The translations under genes and the position numbers were made by a program. Under the pieces are notes generated by a model. The model did not search any database. It worked only from the letters and a program-made list of their open reading frames with translations, and was not told where the DNA came from. DNA of 15,388 nt from DATLFP01 sp035540955. Lineage in GTDB: Bacteria; Actinomycetota; Acidimicrobiia; Acidimicrobiales; CADCSY01. Below, piece after piece: positions 1-6,687 of the stretch; the stretch's first letter is position 1, and each line of letters opens with the position of its first letter. The stretch spans positions 1 through 15,388 of the forward strand of contig DATLFP010000123.1 in NCBI GenBank assembly GCA_035540955.1, in the 5' to 3' direction.

Positions 1-698
1 CCCTCGACGATGAAGGTGTCCCACCCGGCGGCGAGGCGGTCGCGGCCGGCGCGGCCCTCGACCATGCCGGTGAGGACCGGGTAGTACCAGTCCATCGCCC
101 AGCGGTCCTTGGGCTCGAAGGCATCGGGCTCGTTCTGGATCACCCACGCGAGACGGGCGGCCGCCAGCTCCCAGTCGGGGCGCTCGTGACCGAGCTCGGC
201 GGCGATGGCGATGGCGCACCGCATGGAGTGGGCGATGGAGGACGAGCCGGTCAGCAGCGCGTACGACCACGGCGTGCCGTCGGCGTGCCGGGCCCAGATG
301 ACCTCACCGCGCGGCTTCTGCAGCGTCAGCACGAAGTCGATGGCGCCCTCGACGACCGGCCACATCTCGCGGAGGAACCGGCGGTCCTCGAACAGCAGCC
401 AGTGGTGCCAGATGCCGGCGGCGATGTAGGCGCACACGTTGGTGTCGAGCTTGTGCTCCTCGACGCGGTCGGCGAGGTAGTACTGGTGCCAGGCCCCGTC
501 GGGGCGCTGGATGTCGCGCAGCCACCGGTAGGCGGCCTCGGCCTCGGCCCGGCGCCCGCCGATGGCGAGCGCCATCGCCGCTTCCACGTGGTTCCAGGGG
601 TCGGCGTGGCCACCGGGGAACCACGGGATCATCCCCGACGGCAGCTGCACGTCGGCGATCGAGGAGACGGTGGCGTCGAGCTCGCCTCGGCTCAGCAC
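1..698 (-). CDS. Prenyltransferase-like (alpha/alpha)-barrel protein, 3' end cut by window
   Basis: 232 codons are visible and the frame is still open at the window edge. The start is a GTG placed 1 base after the methyltransferase stop, with a clear AAGGAG ribosome site 7 bases upstream inside the methyltransferase gene. The product is rich in Trp, His and Tyr, with helical repeats of the alpha/alpha toroid type: SGMIPWFPGGHADPWNHVEA, a PDGAWHQYY segment, and LDTNVCAYIAAGIWHHWLLF. Such proteins are usually annotated 'prenyltransferase' in actinobacteria, but the fold is shared with glycoside hydrolases (GH15-like) and terpene cyclases, so the name is not proof of activity. Its place after a GT4 glycosyltransferase and a methyltransferase suggests a role in making or trimming a glycolipid or glycan. 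The link to this family is fairly sure; the function is inferred. Confidence 0.7.
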   Translation of the reverse strand, partial: MLSRGELDATVSSIADVQLPSGMIPWFPGGHADPWNHVEAAMALAIGGRRAEAEAAYRWLRDIQRPDGAWHQYYLADRVEEHKLDTNVCAYIAAGIWHHWLLFEDRRFLREMWPVVEGAIDFVLTLQKPRGEVIWARHADGTPWSYALLTGSSSIAHSMRCAIAIAAELGHERPDWELAAARLAWVIQNEPDAFEPKDRWAMDWYYPVLTGMVEGRAGRDRLAAGWDTFIVE

Positions 699-699
699 G

Positions 700-1419
700 T
701 CAGAACTCCTTCTCGGCGTAGACGACGAGGGACTTTCCCAGCACCGGGTTGAGCACCCGGTCGGCGAGCCGCGTCACGAGCGGCGCCTCGGCGATGTCCC
801 AGATGAGCAGCTTGAGGTACGCCTGGACGAGCGGGTGCTCGTCGTTGGTGGTGCCCACCGCGCACTTGAGCCACCAGTACGGCGAGTGCAGCGCGTGCGC
901 GTGGTGGGCGGCGCCCGGCTTGAGCCCGGCGTCGCGCAGCCGGCGGCGCAGGGTCGACTCGGAGTAGATGCGGACGTGGCCACCCGGGACATGGGGGGCG
1001 TGGTACTCCTCGGTGAGCGCCCAGCAGATCTGCTCGGGCAGCCACGACGGCACCGTCACGGCGATGGTGCCCCCCGGGCGCAGCACGCGGGCCAGCTCGG
1101 CGGCGGCACCGGCGTCGTCGGGGATGTGCTCCATGACCTCCGACGCGATGATCCGGTCGAACGCGCCGTCGGGGAACGGCAGCGACAGCGCGTTCCCGTT
1201 GACCGCCCACCCGCCGGCCGGCTCGGCGATCTCGCCGCTCTCGGTCATGGCGCCGAGCAGCGCCCGGACGTCCTTCAGCTCGGCCAGGTCGAGATCGCAG
1301 GCCACGACCTGCGCGCCCTGCTTGGCCGCCTCGAACGCGTGGCGGCCGGCACCGCACCCGAGGTCGAGGACGCGGTCGCCGGGCTGCAGCCTGAGCCAGC
1401 CGTACCTACACGTCAGCAC
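700..1419 (-). CDS. Class I SAM-dependent methyltransferase
   Basis: 239 aa. It should transfer a methyl group from S-adenosylmethionine to an unknown acceptor. The SAM-binding motif I VLDLGCGAG is at residues 17-25, the acidic end of strand 2 is at VVACDLD, and the post-motif segments SEVMEHIPDD and LARVLRPGG are those of the UbiE/Methyltransf_11 type. The C-terminal part, with HSPYWWLKCAVG, is outside the core fold. I chose the GTG at 1419 because it lies just before the conserved LQPGDRVLDLG and overlaps the end of the glycosyltransferase by only 14 bases; a longer frame reaching 1533 would lie antisense-free but deep inside the glycosyltransferase and is unlikely. It is the middle gene of a three-gene operon, so the acceptor is probably the product of the neighbouring glycosyltransferase (inference). 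Confidence 0.87.
   Translation of the reverse strand: MLTCRYGWLRLQPGDRVLDLGCGAGRHAFEAAKQGAQVVACDLDLAELKDVRALLGAMTESGEIAEPAGGWAVNGNALSLPFPDGAFDRIIASEVMEHIPDDAGAAAELARVLRPGGTIAVTVPSWLPEQICWALTEEYHAPHVPGGHVRIYSESTLRRRLRDAGLKPGAAHHAHALHSPYWWLKCAVGTTNDEHPLVQAYLKLLIWDIAEAPLVTRLADRVLNPVLGKSLVVYAEKEF
706..711 (-). promoter_or_regulatory. Ribosome binding site for the prenyltransferase-like gene
   Basis: AAGGAG on the minus strand, within the last codons of the methyltransferase gene and 7 bases before the GTG at 698. It fixes the start of the downstream gene, which has no ATG nearby, and indicates translational coupling. Confidence 0.7.
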
Positions 1420-2686
1420 GGGCCGCCCTCGGCACACGGGTCTCGGCGAGGAGCGCCCGGTACTGCTCGACGGTGTTGGCCGCCGTCGCCTCCCACGAGT
1501 AGCTCGACAGCACCCGCGCCCGGCCGGCGGCACCGATGGCGGCCCGGCGGTCGGGGTCGCCCATCAGCTCGAGGATCGTGGTCGCCAGCGCCCCGGCGTC
1601 GCCCGGCGGCACGAGCGCGGCGGTGGTGCCGTCGCGGCCCACCACCTCGCCGACGGCGCCTCCGGTCGTCGCCACCAGCGGCACGCCGGCGGCCATGGCC
1701 TCGACGGCGGGCAGCGAGAAGCCCTCGTACAGGGACGGCACGACCGCGAGCTCGGCCTCGGCGTAGAGCTCGACGATGCGCTCGTCGGAGACGCCGTACA
1801 CGAACTCGATGACCCGCTCCAGGTCGAGGCGGCGGATCGTCTGCATCACGGGCCCGTCGGGGTTGGGCTTGCCGATGACGGTGACGTGCACGTCGGGCCG
1901 CTCGGTGCGGATCTTGGCCACCGCCTCCATGAGGTAGATCACGCCCTTCATCGGCACGTCGGAGGACGACGTGCACATCAGGCGACCCGGCACCCGGGCA
2001 ACGTCGGGAAGCGGCCGGAACTGCTTGGGGTCGACGCCGACGTTGACGACGTGCAGCTTGGTCGGGTCGACGCCGTGGTCCTTCACGATGTCGCCGTGGC
2101 TCGACTCCGACACGGTGATGATCCGCTCGAGCCGCTGCGCGACGCGCGACTGCATCTTGGTGAAGGCGTACCAGCGCCGGAACGTCATGCGCCGCCGCCA
2201 GTTCGGCGCGTTCTCGATCTCGATGCGGCGGTCGACGGTGATGGGGTGGTGGATGGTGCCCAGCACCGGCAGGCCCATGTCCATGATCTTCAGGAGGCCC
2301 GAGCCCAGGCACTGGTTGTCGTGCACGAGGTCGAAGTCGTCGAGGCGGTCCTTCAGCGCCCGGGCCGCCCGCAGGCTGAAGGTGTAGGGCTCGGGGAAGG
2401 CGGCGGTGCACATGAGCGCGAACTCGAGCCAGTCGTAGCGGTCCTTGAACTCCCGCAGCTTCGGCACCCGGAACGGGTCCGGTTCGCGGTAGAGGTCGAG
2501 GTTCTCCAGCTTGTGCAGCGGGACCCGCTCGTCGAGGACCGGATACGGCGGGCCGGCGAACACCTCGACGTGGTGGCCGAGCTCGACCAGGGCCCTCGTG
2601 AGGTGGCGGGTGTAGACGCCCTGGCCGCCCACGTGGGGCTTGCCCCGATAGACGAGGTACGCGATGCGGAGGGGCGGGCCCGACAT
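1406..2686 (-). CDS. Glycosyltransferase family 4 (GT-B fold)
   Basis: 426 aa, the usual length for GT4 enzymes. The N-terminal Rossmann domain opens with LRIAYLVYRGKPHVGGQGVY (residues 6-25), the acceptor-side glycine-rich loop. The C-terminal nucleotide-sugar domain has ITVSESSHGDI (190-200), a phosphate-contacting Lys in VPMKGV (about 247) and the retaining GT-B E-x7-E motif EGFSLPAVE with E321 and E329. It should move a sugar from a nucleotide-sugar donor to a lipid or glycan acceptor in the cytoplasm; neither substrate can be read from sequence. The ATG at 2686 starts right before the conserved first strand. No Shine-Dalgarno sequence precedes it, so a leaderless message is possible. It is the first gene of the operon and lies 25 bp downstream of a perfect palindrome that may be its operator. 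Confidence 0.9.
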   Translation of the reverse strand: MSGPPLRIAYLVYRGKPHVGGQGVYTRHLTRALVELGHHVEVFAGPPYPVLDERVPLHKLENLDLYREPDPFRVPKLREFKDRYDWLEFALMCTAAFPEPYTFSLRAARALKDRLDDFDLVHDNQCLGSGLLKIMDMGLPVLGTIHHPITVDRRIEIENAPNWRRRMTFRRWYAFTKMQSRVAQRLERIITVSESSHGDIVKDHGVDPTKLHVVNVGVDPKQFRPLPDVARVPGRLMCTSSSDVPMKGVIYLMEAVAKIRTERPDVHVTVIGKPNPDGPVMQTIRRLDLERVIEFVYGVSDERIVELYAEAELAVVPSLYEGFSLPAVEAMAAGVPLVATTGGAVGEVVGRDGTTAALVPPGDAGALATTILELMGDPDRRAAIGAAGRARVLSSYSWEATAANTVEQYRALLAETRVPRAARADV

Positions 2687-2756
2687 AGGCGGAGAAGTCT
2701 CGCAGTTCTGTTGACCGAACGGTCAAGGCCGCCCGGGACGGCCGCGAAACCGCTGG
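2687..2756. other. Intergenic gap between aldose epimerase stop and glycosyltransferase start
   Basis: 70 bp on the minus-strand transcription path. Besides the palindrome at 2711-2726 it holds a small GC hairpin (GGCCG, 7-base loop, CGGCC) near 2727-2743. The hairpin has no T-run behind it, so it is at best a weak terminator for the upstream MOSC/epimerase pair. Confidence 0.4.
2711..2726. promoter_or_regulatory. Palindromic operator-like site, TetR-type shape
   Basis: TTGACCGAACGGTCAA is a perfect 7-bp inverted repeat around a 2-bp centre, in the 70-bp gap upstream of the glycosyltransferase start. TetR/AcrR-family repressors commonly bind short symmetrical sites of this form. On the minus strand its first half also reads TTGACC, a good -35-like hexamer, with only a weak -10-like GAGACT about 19 bp further on, so a bound protein would cover the promoter. 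No regulator gene is visible in this window. The symmetry is seen; the role is inferred. Confidence 0.55.
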
Positions 2757-3551
2757 TCAGGCGAGCAGCGTCCAGCCGAAGGTGGCCTCGGCCACGAGCG
2801 GCCAGCCGGGCTCCACGAGGATCGGGGTGAGCCGGAGTGCGTCGGGCGGGCCCGTCTGGGGCTCGACGCACACGGCATGGGTGGGCAGGTCGTAGAGCAC
2901 GAGATCGTCGCAGCTGGACGTGATGGTGAGCTCGAGCGCCCCGCCCCACCGCAGCACCGGCGCCCGGCGGAGGTCGGTCAGGCAGTCGTCCTTCGGGCCG
3001 GGCGGGGGCGGCGAGACGAGCTCGCCGGTGGGGATGCCGTCGGGGCCCCGCACCCACATCGACTCGGCCTCGACGTCGACCTCGACGGCGGCCCCGCGGC
3101 GCAGGCGGCGGCGCCACCACGGGTGCCACCCGGCGGCCGCCGGGAACGGCTCGTCGTCGGCCGCCACCTCCAGCCGGAGGTCGAGCGCGCCGTCGTCGAG
3201 GATCAGCTCGTGGGCGACCCGCCCGGCAAACGGCCAGTCGGGGCCGAGGTCGCAGGTGAGGAGCGCCCGGTCCGCGGTGTGCTCCGCGACGGTCCAGAGG
3301 CGGTCGAACACCGTGCCGTGGATGGCGTGGGGCGGCAGGTTGCGCGGGAGCTGGTGCTCCTCGCCCTTGAACGCGAACCGGCCGCCGCGGATCCTCCCGG
3401 CGAAGGGCGCCATCACGAAGCAGCCCCAGTCGGTGGCGCCGTCAGCGGCGGTGACCAGCAGCTCGAGGCCGTCCACGACGATGGACGCGATCCGGCCGCC
3501 CGCCGCCGGGTCCACGGTCACCGTCGCGGCGCCGCTCGACAGGGTGATCAC
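2757..3551 (-). CDS. Aldose 1-epimerase-like protein (GalM superfamily)
   Basis: 264 aa. Proteins of this family interconvert alpha and beta anomers of hexoses or bind sugar phosphates on a large beta-sandwich. Seen here: AAGGRIASIVVDG near the N terminus, FAGRIRGGRFAFKG (the substrate-cleft Arg and Gly), PPHAIHGTVFDRLW with the conserved His, GWHPWW with a second His-Pro, and CVEPQTGPPDAL, which carries the likely catalytic Glu. These match the actinobacterial 'aldose 1-epimerase' type rather than classical GalM. The start is the GTG at 3551, which overlaps the MOSC stop in a GTGA junction and implies translational coupling. A longer frame continues upstream but is only the shadow of the MOSC gene. 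Sugar specificity is unknown. Confidence 0.85.
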   Translation of the reverse strand: MITLSSGAATVTVDPAAGGRIASIVVDGLELLVTAADGATDWGCFVMAPFAGRIRGGRFAFKGEEHQLPRNLPPHAIHGTVFDRLWTVAEHTADRALLTCDLGPDWPFAGRVAHELILDDGALDLRLEVAADDEPFPAAAGWHPWWRRRLRRGAAVEVDVEAESMWVRGPDGIPTGELVSPPPPGPKDDCLTDLRRAPVLRWGGALELTITSSCDDLVLYDLPTHAVCVEPQTGPPDALRLTPILVEPGWPLVAEATFGWTLLA

Positions 3552-4300
3552 GTGGCTTCGACGCGGGCGCCGGCGGAGATCGTCCCCGGGGTTCGCACGC
3601 GGGCATAGACGCCGATCGTGGCGCTCCGGTTCCGCGCGAGGGTGCGGGGCACGTCCAGATCGTCGTCGAGACCGGGCTGGGCGCGGGCGGTCATGGCGCA
3701 CCTCGTGGCCTGCTTGTACACCTCGAGCTCGACCGCATCGACGCGAACCGTTCCCCACTCGTCCTCGGGGAAGTCGTCGCCCGGCGCTTCGATGAGCACA
3801 TTGGGGCGGAACCGGCGCACCTCCCAGGCGCCGGCGGGGTGGAGGGCGGCGGCACCCCGCAGGCTGGCGTCGGTGAGCAGGTGGACGGGGTGGCCGTCGT
3901 TGAAGGTGCCCGGCTGCGAGCGCCACCGCATCACCGCCGAGCCGTCGTCGGCGAAGTCGATCGGCGCCTCGGCGGTCCCGACCTCGCCGTCCTCGGCGCG
4001 GGCCAGGTGGACGGGCCGGCCCACGTAGGCCGACAGGGCCAGGTCGGTCTCGGGGTCGCCGTCGCGGAACCGGCGCCCGTCGGGCAGGGAGACGAGCACG
4101 CCGTGGCCGTCGTCGGTGAGGCGAGCGGTGGCGTGCAGCAGGGGCCGAGCGGTGCGGGCGGTCAGCACCACCCCGTTCGTGCTGTCCCTCACCGCCCACC
4201 CACGATCGCCGGGGATCGACTCGGCGCCCACGGTCAGGGCGTCGAGCCGTTCCCCCTGCATCGACTTGACGGGGTAGCGCCACACCTGCGCTACGCGCAT
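3548..4300 (-). CDS. MOSC domain-containing protein (MOSC N-terminal plus MOSC)
   Basis: 250 aa. The N-terminal beta-barrel is recognised by MRVAQVWRYPVKSMQGERLD and the GDRGWAVRD segment (31-39). The MOSC domain follows, with RRFRPNVLIEAPGDDFPEDE (163-182) and the conserved cysteine C201 in ATRCAMTARAQPGLDD. In this family that Cys carries sulfur or coordinates the molybdenum cofactor, as in mARC and YcbX-type reductases or in sulfur-carrier proteins. No separate redox partner is encoded nearby. The ATG at 4300 is preceded by TAGAGT and 6 bases, the layout of a leaderless actinobacterial promoter. It is cotranscribed with the epimerase gene by overlap; the functional link between the two is not obvious. 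Confidence 0.88.
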   Translation of the reverse strand: MRVAQVWRYPVKSMQGERLDALTVGAESIPGDRGWAVRDSTNGVVLTARTARPLLHATARLTDDGHGVLVSLPDGRRFRDGDPETDLALSAYVGRPVHLARAEDGEVGTAEAPIDFADDGSAVMRWRSQPGTFNDGHPVHLLTDASLRGAAALHPAGAWEVRRFRPNVLIEAPGDDFPEDEWGTVRVDAVELEVYKQATRCAMTARAQPGLDDDLDVPRTLARNRSATIGVYARVRTPGTISAGARVEAT

Positions 4301-4306
4301 CGGGGC

Positions 4307-4316
4307 ACTCTACGTT
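4307..4316. promoter_or_regulatory. Overlapping divergent -10 elements between MOSC gene and dtd
   Basis: In the 24-bp gap between the two divergent start codons, the plus strand reads TACGTT at 4311-4316, 8 bases before the dtd ATG. The minus strand reads TAGAGT (4312-4307), 6 bases before the MOSC ATG. Both fit the TANNNT -10 form at the distance expected for leaderless messages, and they share two base pairs. No convincing -35 is seen on either strand. The hexamers are seen; promoter activity is inferred. Confidence 0.5.
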
Positions 4317-4324
4317 TTGGTGCG

Positions 4325-4765
4325 ATGCGGGCGCTGGTGCAAAGGGTGGCGGGCGCCCGCGTGCGCGTCGGCGACGACACGGTGGGGGCGATCGGCGCCG
4401 GCCTGTGCGCGTTCGTCGGCGTGACCCACGACGACACCCCGGCCCTCGCCCGCAAGCTGGCCGAGAAGGTGTGGCACCTCCGCGTCTTCGAGGACGACGA
4501 CGGCGTGATGAACCGCTCGGTGGCCGACGCCACCGGCGCCGTGCTCGTCGTCTCGCAGTTCACCCTCTACGGCGACACCAGCCGCGGCCGGCGCCCGTCG
4601 TGGATCGCCGCCGCCCGTCCCGAGGTGGCCGAGCCCCTGGTCGACGAGGTGGTGGCGGCGCTGCGCGAGCTCGGCGCGACGGTGGCGACCGGCCGGTTCC
4701 GCACCGACATGCAGGTCGAGCTCGTCAACGACGGGCCGGTGACGATCATGCTCGAGGTGGCGTGA
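4325..4765 (+). CDS. dtd: D-aminoacyl-tRNA deacylase
   Basis: 146 aa, the normal length. It hydrolyses D-amino acids (and glycine mischarged on tRNA-Ala) from tRNA, working as a dimer in the cytoplasm. Both signature motifs are present: SQFTLYGD at residues 77-84 and NDGPVT at 135-140, the latter with the Gly-cisPro pair that excludes L-amino acids. The start MRALVQRV is the typical N terminus. A longer in-frame extension upstream is only antisense to the MOSC gene. There is no Shine-Dalgarno sequence, and a TACGTT -10-like hexamer 8 bases upstream suggests a leaderless message. Its TGA overlaps the ATG of the next gene by one base (TGATG). Confidence 0.96.
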   Translation: MRALVQRVAGARVRVGDDTVGAIGAGLCAFVGVTHDDTPALARKLAEKVWHLRVFEDDDGVMNRSVADATGAVLVVSQFTLYGDTSRGRRPSWIAAARPEVAEPLVDEVVAALRELGATVATGRFRTDMQVELVNDGPVTIMLEVA

Positions 4766-5340
4766 TGGACTGGGTGCGCGAGCGGTCGCGCAACGGCGGC
4801 GCCGACCCGGTCCCGCTGCCGCGCGTCGGCGGCGGGCTCTGGCTGTGCGGCAAGCACTTCGTCGGGCCCGACGTCGAGGAGGCCCTGCGCAAGACGGGCG
4901 CCACCACGGCGGTGTGCCTGAACCAGCGGCGCGAGCTGGCCGATCGCTACCCCGAGTACCTGGAGTGGCTGGCGGCGAACGAGCCGGCCCGGGCCGTGTG
5001 GTTCCCGGTGCCCGACCTCCACGCGCCGACGGTCGAGCAGGCGCTGCCCTTCGTCGAGGGCCTCGTCACCCGCGTCACCGCCGGCGAGGTCCTGCTGCTC
5101 CACTGCGGGGCCGGGATCGGCCGGGCCGGCACCCTGGCGGCGGCGCTGCTCGTCCGGCTCGGGGCGTCGCTCGAGGAGGCGGTGCGCGCGGTGGCGTCGT
5201 CCCGGCCGATGGCGGGCCCCGAGGCCGGGCCTCAGCGGGACTTCTTGGAGGCGTTCGCCCGGGACCGGTCGCGGGCGAGCGACGCGGCGAGCACGAAGGC
5301 GGCGCCGACCACGAAGGGCCCGTCACCGAGGCGGGTGTAG
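4765..5340 (+). CDS. Dual-specificity/tyrosine phosphatase-like protein (CX5R)
   Basis: 191 aa. The cysteine phosphatase signature HCGAGIGRAGT is intact, with nucleophile C114 and phosphate-binding R120. D84 in PVPDLHAP is placed as the general acid. The compact domain of about 165 residues resembles bacterial dual-specificity phosphatases. The substrate could be a phosphoprotein, phosphoinositide or sugar phosphate. It starts in a TGATG junction with dtd, so the two are translationally coupled. The last ~36 residues (from about position 157, rich in Ser, Ala, Arg and Lys) lie antisense to the end of the lnt-like gene and look unconserved and disordered. Confidence 0.85.
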   Translation: MDWVRERSRNGGADPVPLPRVGGGLWLCGKHFVGPDVEEALRKTGATTAVCLNQRRELADRYPEYLEWLAANEPARAVWFPVPDLHAPTVEQALPFVEGLVTRVTAGEVLLLHCGAGIGRAGTLAAALLVRLGASLEEAVRAVASSRPMAGPEAGPQRDFLEAFARDRSRASDAASTKAAPTTKGPSPRRV

Positions 5341-6677
5341 AGCGTCGTCCCCCGCCGGCGCTCGATGACGCCGTGCAGCACCTGGCGAGCGCCGAGGTCG
5401 CTCTGCCGCACGACCGCCCCTCGGGGCGTGATGAACGCGGTGAACCCGGTCGGCGCCGCCTGCACGACCCACCGGCCGGTCTCGATGGCGCGCAGCCGGG
5501 CCGCGCCCAGCTCGAGGGCCGGCATCTGGGCGGTGGAGAACGACGCCGCGTTGGTCGGCACGAGCAGGACCTCGCCGCCGCTCGAGATGGCGTCGCGGGC
5601 GCGGTCGGCGAAGAACACCTCCCAGGAGATGACCACCCCGAGGTCGCCGGCCGGGGTCGTGAAGAAGCCGGGCCCGTGGCCGACGCGGGCGTCACGGGGG
5701 ACGGCGCTCACGTCGCCGAGCCGCTCGACGAGGGAGCGGAAAGGGATGAACTCGCCGAAGGGGACGCGGGTGTTCTTCTCGTAGCGCCCGAGCACCTCGC
5801 CGTCGGGGTCCCAGGCGACGGCGAGGTTGACGAACACGCCGGGGTCGCCCTCGGCCTGGCCACCGATGACCACGCCGGCCACCAGTGTCACCGAGTGGTC
5901 GGCGGCGAGCGCCGAGAGGGTCCGTCCCTCGGGCGTCAGCGCCACGTCCTCGTTGACGTGCACGACGTTCTCCGGCCACAGGACCAGGTCGGCGGCCGGA
6001 TCGATGCCGTCGCTGGCGCGGACGTGCCGCTCGAACACCACGTCGTCGTCGGTGCGGATCGCCCGCGTGCCCCGGTCGCCGCCGCCCTGCACGGCGTCGA
6101 CGGCGAGCGACCCAACGGCCGACCCGCGGGGCGCGACGGCGCCCAGCGCGGTGACGGTCACGACGGCGGCGGCGACGCCGGCGGCGGCCATCCAGCGCCG
6201 CCGCCACGCCTCGGCGGCGGCGACGCCGGCGACGACGACCAGCGCGCACACGAGCAGCTCGCCGCCGAGCCGGGCCGCCTCCACCAGCGGCCCGCCCACC
6301 TGCGACTGGGCGATCGTGGGCACCGGCACCCCGCCCCAGGGCCACGATGCCCGGAGGGCCTCGGCCAGCACGATGGCCGCGGGGAGCGCCACCGGCCCGC
6401 GACCGGCGACGATGCCGACGCCGAGCAAGGCCGATTCGAAGAGGACGGCGAGCACGTAGCCGGGGAGCGTGAACTCGTGCATCCACCAGAGCCCGGGCGC
6501 GAGGAACCCGATGCCGGTCGCCGCCGCCAGCACGGCACGGGTTCGCACCGGCTGGCCGTCGACGGCGAGGACGAGCACGGCGGCGCCGGCGATCGCCAGC
6601 GGCCACCACCCGAACGGCGGCGGCGCCAGCGTCAGGAGCACGCCGGCCGCGAAGGCTCTCGCGACCAGGCCCCTCAT
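5232..6677 (-). CDS. lnt: Apolipoprotein N-acyltransferase-like membrane protein with Ser at the catalytic Cys position
   Basis: 481 aa. Lnt adds the third acyl chain to the N-terminal Cys of lipoproteins at the outer face of the cytoplasmic membrane. The N-terminal ~180 residues hold the expected series of hydrophobic helices (APPPFGWWPL, then GLWWMHEFTLPGYVL), followed by a carbon-nitrogen hydrolase domain and a last C-terminal helix. The catalytic Glu is present as E236 in LVLWPEN, and the catalytic Lys as K301 in RYEKNTRVPFGEFIP with the supporting E309. The nucleophilic Cys (E. coli C387, normally in a CYE-type motif) is S351 in VVISWEVFF; the codon at 5625-5627 is TCC on the minus strand. 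The protein may therefore be inactive, use Ser, or have another role. It starts 10 bp after the ycnI stop and probably shares its transcript. Family assignment is firm; activity is doubtful. Confidence 0.88.
   Translation of the reverse strand: MRGLVARAFAAGVLLTLAPPPFGWWPLAIAGAAVLVLAVDGQPVRTRAVLAAATGIGFLAPGLWWMHEFTLPGYVLAVLFESALLGVGIVAGRGPVALPAAIVLAEALRASWPWGGVPVPTIAQSQVGGPLVEAARLGGELLVCALVVVAGVAAAEAWRRRWMAAAGVAAAVVTVTALGAVAPRGSAVGSLAVDAVQGGGDRGTRAIRTDDDVVFERHVRASDGIDPAADLVLWPENVVHVNEDVALTPEGRTLSALAADHSVTLVAGVVIGGQAEGDPGVFVNLAVAWDPDGEVLGRYEKNTRVPFGEFIPFRSLVERLGDVSAVPRDARVGHGPGFFTTPAGDLGVVISWEVFFADRARDAISSGGEVLLVPTNAASFSTAQMPALELGAARLRAIETGRWVVQAAPTGFTAFITPRGAVVRQSDLGARQVLHGVIERRRGTTLYTRLGDGPFVVGAAFVLAASLARDRSRANASKKSR
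5255..5278. terminator. Hairpin inside the overlap of two convergent genes
   Basis: A quasi-palindrome: 7-bp arms TCGCCCG (5255-5261) and CGGGCGA (5272-5278) around an inner GACCGGTC. It sits within the 109-bp overlap of the phosphatase and lnt-like genes and could slow or stop transcription from both sides. There is no T-run on either strand, so it is not a classical intrinsic terminator. A side effect of the symmetry is that both proteins carry the same peptide ARDRSRA near their C termini. Confidence 0.3.
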
Positions 6678-6687
6678 GGCCCGATGT

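Noticed and set aside
968..2830. 620-codon open frame on the plus strand across the glycosyltransferase and methyltransferase genes
   Set aside because: It is antisense to two well-recognised genes and has the low-complexity Arg/Ala/Gly/His-rich look of a GC-rich shadow frame.
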